Under the pieces are notes generated by a model, which was not told the DNA's origin, did no database searches, and saw only the letters and a list, made by a program, of their open reading frames with translations. From Actinomycetospora sp. NBRC 106375 (lineage in GTDB: Bacteria; Actinomycetota; Actinomycetes; Mycobacteriales; Pseudonocardiaceae): a stretch of DNA of 64,000 nucleotides. The stretch is taken from positions 34,443 through 98,442 of the forward strand of contig NZ_BSTS01000024.1 in assembly GCF_030269665.1 (NCBI RefSeq), written 5' to 3'. Position numbers and translations under genes: made by a program. Of this stretch, positions 60,083-64,000 are shown one piece after another (positions within the stretch are counted from its first letter, which is position 1; each line of letters opens with the position of its first letter).

Positions 60083-60208
60083 GCCCGTGGGGTCACCACT
60101 CCGGGGCGCGGCAACCCCGCCGGGACGGTCGAGAGCTGGTCCCGCCGGTCCGAGGCCCCGGTGATCTGTTGACCTGCGAGGACGAGGCCCGGGTGCGACG
60201 TGCGTCAC

Positions 60209-60214
60209 TAGCGT
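60209..60214 (+). promoter_or_regulatory. -10 box of leaderless E1-alpha gene
   Basis: TAGCGT followed 7 nt later by GTG 60222. Confidence 0.45.
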
Positions 60215-60221
60215 CGGGTCC

Positions 60222-61217
60222 GTGACGGGGTCGGTGGTGCAGGACGTGGGCCTGCGCGGGCTGTACGAGCAGATGCTGCGCATCCGGCACTTCGAGGCGA
60301 AGCTCGACGTGCTCTACCGCCAGGGACGCGTGCGAGGACCCGCGCACCTCGGGATCGGCCAGGAGGCGATCGCGGTCGGCGTCGCCTCGACGCTGGGCCC
60401 CGGGGACGCCTCGCTGGGCACCTACCGCGGCCACGCCCACGCGCTGGCCCGCGGCGCGGACCCGGAGGCCGTGCTGCGCGAGCTGCTCGGCCGCGAGGGC
60501 GGCATCTGCGGCGGCAAGGGCGGCTCGATGCACATCACGAGCGTCGCGCACGGCTACTACGGCTCCTACGCGATCGTCGGCGGGCACATCCCGACCGCGG
60601 TCGGCATGGCGTGGGCGAGCCGGATCCGCCGCGACGGCCGGGTGACCGCGTGCTTCTTCGGCGACGGCACCACGAACATCGGCGCGTTCCACGAGGCCGT
60701 GAACCTCGCCGCGGTCTGGTCGCTGCCCGTCGTGTTCGTCTGCGAGAACAACCAGTACATGGAGTACACGCCGATCGCCGACGTCATCCCCGTCGCGCGG
60801 CCGGCGGCGGACCGCGCGCCGGCGTACGGGCTCGAGCCGGTGGTGGTCGACGGCAACGACGTGGAGGCCGTCCGCCAGACCGTGGCGCGGGCCGTCGAGC
60901 GCGCCCGCCGCGGCGACGGCCCGACGCTGCTGGAGGCGACGACCTACCGGCTGGGCGGCCACTCGGTCGCCGACGGCGCGGCCTACCGCGACCCCGACGA
61001 GGTCTCCGCGGCGTGGCTCCGCGACCCGGTTGTCAAGGCCGCCCAGCGGCTCACCGAGACCGGCGACGCGACCGCCGAGGAGACCGAGGCGCTCGTCGCG
61101 CGCGTCAAGGGCGAGATGGACGACCTCGCGGTCCGGGTGCTCGAGGCCCCGACCCCCGACGCCGCGGCGGCGTGGACCGGGATGTGGAGCGACGGGAGCT
61201 CGACGTGGCGCAACTGA
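60222..61217 (+). CDS. Thiamine-diphosphate-dependent dehydrogenase E1 alpha
   Basis: A 331-residue E1-alpha of the pyruvate/acetoin dehydrogenase family: YEQMLRIRHFEAKL, GICGGKGGSMHI and the ThDP-metal motif GDGTTNIGAFHEAVNLAAVWSLPVVFVCENN. It decarboxylates a 2-oxo acid or cleaves acetoin and hands the acyl group to an E2 lipoyl protein. No E2 or E3 is in the window. The GTG start follows a TAGCGT box at 7 nt, with no ribosome site. It overlaps the E1-beta start by 13 bp. Confidence 0.88.
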   Translation: MTGSVVQDVGLRGLYEQMLRIRHFEAKLDVLYRQGRVRGPAHLGIGQEAIAVGVASTLGPGDASLGTYRGHAHALARGADPEAVLRELLGREGGICGGKGGSMHITSVAHGYYGSYAIVGGHIPTAVGMAWASRIRRDGRVTACFFGDGTTNIGAFHEAVNLAAVWSLPVVFVCENNQYMEYTPIADVIPVARPAADRAPAYGLEPVVVDGNDVEAVRQTVARAVERARRGDGPTLLEATTYRLGGHSVADGAAYRDPDEVSAAWLRDPVVKAAQRLTETGDATAEETEALVARVKGEMDDLAVRVLEAPTPDAAAAWTGMWSDGSSTWRN

Positions 61218-62209
61218 CGTATCGCGAGGCGGTCGCCGGCGCGCTCGCCCAGGAGATGGCGCGCGACGAGCGCGTCGTGCTGCTCGGCGAGGACGTCGGC
61301 TCCGGCGGGGTGTTCAAGACGACCGCCGGGCTGCGCGACCGCTTCGGCACCGACCGCGTGTGGGACACCCCGATCTCCGAGCAGGCCATCGCCGGTGCGG
61401 CCATGGGCGCCGCGGCGGCCGGGCTGCGTCCCGTCGCCGAGATCATGTTCTCGGACTTCTACGCCACCTGCTGGGACCAGGTCGCGAACGAGATCGCCAA
61501 GGCCTGCTACATGACCGGCGGCCAGCTGCGGATGCCGTTGGTGATCCGCGGGACGAACGGCGGCGGGCTCGGTTTCGGCGCCCAGCACAGCCAGGCGATC
61601 GAGAACTGGGCGATGTGCGTGCCCGGCATCAAGATCGTGTCGCCGTCGGACCCCTCGGACATGTGGGGGCTGCTCGCGGCCGCGATCCGGGACGACGAGC
61701 CGGTCCTGGTCTTCGAGCACAAGGCGCTGTTCGGGACGAAGGGCGAGGCGCCGGCCGGGGACCACGTGGTGGGGCTCGGCGAGGCGGCCGTGCGACGGAC
61801 GGGCGACGACGTCACGCTCGTCGGCCTCGCCCGCACCGTCGGGATGTGCCTGGAGGCTGCGTCGACCCTGGCGGACGACGGGGTCTCCGCCGAGGTGCTC
61901 GACCTGCGCACGCTCGTCCCGCTCGACGCGGCCGCGGTGCTCGCGTCGGTGCGGCGCACGGGGCGCGTGGTGATCGTCGAGGAGAACCCCGGCCAGCTCG
62001 GCTGGGGCGCCGGCGTCGCCGCGATCGTGGCCGAGGAGGCCTTCGCTGACCTGCGCGCCCCCGTCCGCCGGGTGTCCGGCGGCAACGTCCCGCTCCCCGT
62101 CGCCGCGGCCATGGAGGCCGCGGTCCTGCCGTCCGCGGACAAGGTCGTCGCCGCGGTCCGCGACGTGCTCACGCCAGCAACAGTCACATCAGCAACAGGG
62201 AGAGGATGA
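61205..62209 (+). CDS. Thiamine-diphosphate-dependent dehydrogenase E1 beta
   Basis: A 334-residue E1-beta: TYREAVAGALAQEMARDERVVLLGEDVGSGGVFKTT, the DTPISEQAIAGAAMGAA segment with the ThDP glutamate, and DLRTLVPLDAAAVLASVRRTGRVVIVEE. It starts at GTG 61205 inside the alpha gene, translationally coupled. AcoAB-type acetoin dehydrogenase and branched-chain 2-oxo acid dehydrogenases have this separate alpha/beta arrangement. Confidence 0.9.
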   Translation: MAQLTYREAVAGALAQEMARDERVVLLGEDVGSGGVFKTTAGLRDRFGTDRVWDTPISEQAIAGAAMGAAAAGLRPVAEIMFSDFYATCWDQVANEIAKACYMTGGQLRMPLVIRGTNGGGLGFGAQHSQAIENWAMCVPGIKIVSPSDPSDMWGLLAAAIRDDEPVLVFEHKALFGTKGEAPAGDHVVGLGEAAVRRTGDDVTLVGLARTVGMCLEAASTLADDGVSAEVLDLRTLVPLDAAAVLASVRRTGRVVIVEENPGQLGWGAGVAAIVAEEAFADLRAPVRRVSGGNVPLPVAAAMEAAVLPSADKVVAAVRDVLTPATVTSATGRG

Positions 62210-62216
62210 AGATCTC

Positions 62217-63257
62217 ATGCGGATTCGGAACGAGGATGTCCTGCTCCCGGTGTCGGCCGTGTCCGCGTTCCCGCGGCCGCACTGGCTCCAGGGGCGGATC
62301 CTGGGGTGCGGGGACGAGCCCACGTACCGCAGCCACAACCTGCGCGTCGCCTACGAGGACGCCTGCAAGATCACCGCGCTCGAACAGGAACGGGCCGGGC
62401 TGCACGTCCTGTGCGACGGGGCGCAGTACTACGAGTGGGAGGCGCCGGGCTTCCAGCTCGAGCCGATCTTCCACTTCATCCCCGAGAACCTCGGCGGCAT
62501 CACCAACTACGGCCCGCCCGGCGACGGCGCGAAGTACGCGCCGTTCTACAAGGGTCAGGTGATCAGCAAGGTCGAGTGGAAGCGCCCGATCTTCGAGTCG
62601 GTCAACTACGCGATGAAGAACGCGACCGACCGGCCGTTCAAGATCGCGATGCTCGGCCCGGCCCAGCAGTCGATCATCCTCGACGACCAGTACTACGGCG
62701 ACGGCGTGGCGCTGGCCAAGGACATCGCCCGAGCCCTGAACAAGGAGCTGCGCTACCTGCAGGACCTGGGGCTCGAGGCCGTCCAGCTGATCGACGTGCT
62801 GCCGCCCTACACGACGGACATGTGGCAGATCGAGTGCCAGCAGATCCTCTTCGAGGGCGTCGACATGATGAAGTTCTGGCACGTCTGCTACGGCAGCGTC
62901 GACGGCCAGCGCGACATCTTCGACGACCACGCCACGGAGATGATGCCGCTCTTCCGCGAGTCGCCGGTCGACGTGGTGCACCTCGAGTTCACGAACAAGG
63001 ACTTCGCCGAGCTCGACGCGTTCGGCGAGTTCCCCACCGACAAGGTGCTCGGTGTCGGCGTCGTCGACGCGAAGAACACGATGGTCGAGAGCGTGGAGCA
63101 GATCGCCGACCGCATCCGCCGCGCGCTCAAGGTCGTGCCCGCCGACCGCCTGCTCGTCGCGCCCGACTGCGGTCTCGGCTACTTCAGCCGCACCACCGCC
63201 TACGCGAAGCTGCGCCACATGGGCCAGGCCGCCGACGAGGTCCGGCGCGCCCTCTGA
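62217..63257 (+). CDS. MetE-like (cobalamin-independent methionine synthase family) methyltransferase
   Basis: A 346-residue single-domain MetE relative (the C-terminal half only). Zinc ligands are H and C in FWHVCYGS, E in VHLEFTN and C in VAPDCGLGYF, the arrangement of the MetE/MtaA/epoxyalkane:CoM transferase superfamily. It lacks the MetE N-terminal half, so it may be a methyltransferase or thiol-transferase for another substrate. It follows the E1 genes by 7 bp and probably shares their transcript. ATG 62217 is preceded by AGGGAGAGG. Confidence 0.8.
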   Translation: MRIRNEDVLLPVSAVSAFPRPHWLQGRILGCGDEPTYRSHNLRVAYEDACKITALEQERAGLHVLCDGAQYYEWEAPGFQLEPIFHFIPENLGGITNYGPPGDGAKYAPFYKGQVISKVEWKRPIFESVNYAMKNATDRPFKIAMLGPAQQSIILDDQYYGDGVALAKDIARALNKELRYLQDLGLEAVQLIDVLPPYTTDMWQIECQQILFEGVDMMKFWHVCYGSVDGQRDIFDDHATEMMPLFRESPVDVVHLEFTNKDFAELDAFGEFPTDKVLGVGVVDAKNTMVESVEQIADRIRRALKVVPADRLLVAPDCGLGYFSRTTAYAKLRHMGQAADEVRRAL

Positions 63258-63264
63258 CGCCTCC

Positions 63265-63308
63265 ATGTGAGCAGTTGGCGCCCCTATCGGGGCGCCAACT
63301 GCTCACAT
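63265..63308. repeat. Palindromic repeat P, copy 3 (likely bidirectional terminator)
   Basis: Perfect 20-bp arms identical to the 33.7-kb copy, around loop TATC, between convergent genes. Its right arm supplies the TGA stop of the following minus-strand gene. Confidence 0.95.
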
Positions 63309-63830
63309 ACCCACCGCGCGGCCGGCGAAGGCGGCGATGCGGACGTAGGGGTCGGCGTCGTCGGGGGCGGGCTGTTCGGGGCCGAACGCCGGGCCCCGGA
63401 TGTCGGCGGTGAGGTTGGCGCGCATGAACGCCAGCCCGCGCTCGGCGACCTCGGGGTCGAGGTGGGCGGTGGGGAGGCCCGTCGTCCTGGCGAGGTCCCA
63501 GGTGTGCACCGCGAGCTCGGCGCACTGCCAGTCGACGCCCGGCCCGGTCACGGTGTCGCCGTGCTCCGCCCACGCGGTCAGCAGCTCGGTGGCGTGCGCA
63601 CAGAACGCGGCCACCGGGTCGCCGCCGGCGGGTGGTGTCGGCGCGGACCAGTCGAGTGCCTCGCCGCGCACCATCACCGCGAAGCGCCACGGTGCCGCGA
63701 CGACGTGGTCGACGAGGTCCTGCAGCGTCCAGCCCTCGCACGGCGTCGGGGTGGTGGGCGGGTCTCCCTCCACACCCGCCAGCACGTCGGCCGTCTGCTC
63801 CAGCCCGCGCCGCAGCACCGCTGTGTCCAT
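63303..63830 (-). CDS. Mycothiol-dependent DinB-family protein (TIGR03086-like)
   Basis: A 175-residue DinB-fold protein: TPCEGWTLQDLVDHVVAAPWRF and LAVHTWDLARTTGLP carry the His and Asp residues of the metal site. ATG 63830 has GGAGG six bases upstream and is preferred to ATG 63848. Its stop lies in palindrome P. Function unknown; probably a mycothiol-linked transferase or isomerase. Confidence 0.85.
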   Translation of the reverse strand: MDTAVLRRGLEQTADVLAGVEGDPPTTPTPCEGWTLQDLVDHVVAAPWRFAVMVRGEALDWSAPTPPAGGDPVAAFCAHATELLTAWAEHGDTVTGPGVDWQCAELAVHTWDLARTTGLPTAHLDPEVAERGLAFMRANLTADIRGPAFGPEQPAPDDADPYVRIAAFAGRAVGM

Positions 63831-63846
63831 GGGGTGACCTCCGGTC

Positions 63847-63875
63847 ATGTGAGCAGTTCGGCCTGCTATAGCAGG
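63847..63875. repeat. Truncated arm of palindrome P plus CCTGCTATAGCAGG palindrome
   Basis: 63847-63858 repeats the first 12 bases of the P arm (ATGTGAGCAGTT), then diverges into a perfect 14-bp palindrome at 63862-63875. This may mark the junction of a rearrangement or insertion. Confidence 0.5.
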
Positions 63876-63917
63876 TGTCTAGTCCCATGAGTTCTGTCTC
63901 GGGTCGTGTCTCACCGT

Positions 63918-64000
63918 ATGTGTCGCCTGATCATCGCCGAGGGTGTGCCCATGGCGGGGAAGCGGCAGGCCAGGATGCGACTGATGGACGCGATGCTGGA
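63918..64000 (+). CDS. Possible N-terminus of a gene cut by the window edge
   Basis: ATG 63918 opens a frame to the edge (MCRLIIAEGVPMAGKRQARM and on). A second frame from ATG 63887 (MSSVSGRVSPYVSPDHRR) is also open. No family can be assigned, and neither start has a clear ribosome site. A mobile-element gene is possible because a truncated repeat arm lies just upstream, but that is a guess. Confidence 0.25.
   Translation, partial: MCRLIIAEGVPMAGKRQARMRLMDAML

Overview
The window is very GC-rich (roughly three quarters G+C by eye), with many GTG starts, 4-bp start/stop overlaps and mycothiol-linked families. This points to a mycolata-related actinomycete, most likely Pseudonocardiales (inference). 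From about 7 kb to 34.4 kb the gene order is, read backwards, the one I know from Mycobacterium tuberculosis mprA to rsmI: rsmI/pmt, glpR, rimJ, glp (moeA1), a UTP-glucose-1-phosphate uridylyltransferase, a 5-FCL, an FmdB/Ruc chaperone, moaB2, pepD, mprB, mprA. Local differences are an inverted mprB block, a eukaryotic-type UGP where galU sits in mycobacteria, and inserted regulators and a glycosyltransferase/methyltransferase cluster.

Layout. 1-7.2 kb: M20 amidohydrolase, a large receptor Ser/Thr kinase with an alanine/glycine/threonine-rich linker, purine nucleoside phosphorylase, flavodoxin-like protein, quinone-reductase-like enzyme. 7.2-10.3 kb: rsmI, protein O-mannosyltransferase, a membrane protein. 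10.4-14.9 kb: an AfsR/SARP-like regulator behind GCTGACG direct repeats, and a methyltransferase/PadR pair around a palindromic operator. 14.9-21.1 kb: tRNA-Ala, the GlpR-RimJ-Glp division/molybdotransferase-like set, UGP, 5-FCL, and an FmdB/Ruc gene behind a CIRCE element. 21.3-36.8 kb: transporters, SAF protein, MoaB, a sugar epimerase, a GT2/DUF2064/methyltransferase operon, the envelope-stress system MprAB-PepD and an L,D-transpeptidase, followed by a 384-bp array of hairpin elements. 36.8-39.4 kb: WYL regulator/AlkA-like glycosylase pair and a mycothiol-type DinB protein.

39.4-52.3 kb is the most interesting region. It looks like a complete pathway from nicotinate (vitamin B3) to fumarate: MFS transporters, a MarR regulator, a FAD ring hydroxylase (NicC-like), a three-subunit molybdenum hydroxylase (CoxM/L/S type) with a membrane-anchored CoxG, maleamate amidase (NicF), N-formylmaleamate deformylase (NicD), and a facing operon with 2,5-dihydroxypyridine dioxygenase (NicX) and maleate isomerase (NicE). 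A 32-bp sequence with one mismatch lies before both nicC and nicX, and a partial copy lies before the MarR gene, so the two operons probably form one regulon. The CoxG gene contains an in-frame copy of a dispersed repeat that also occurs intergenically at 20.5 kb.

52.3-64 kb: a NYN/OST-HTH ribonuclease-like gene, a hydantoin-racemase/mycothiol-nitroreductase/NCS1 transporter operon, a thiolase-SDR-DinB operon, a frameshifted MpaB-like gene, and an E1alpha-E1beta-MetE-like trio. A near-identical 44-46-bp perfect or near-perfect palindrome sits in three convergent gene junctions (7.2, 33.7 and 63.3 kb), and a truncated arm of it sits at 63.85 kb near the window edge. No CRISPR array, rRNA or intact insertion sequence was seen.
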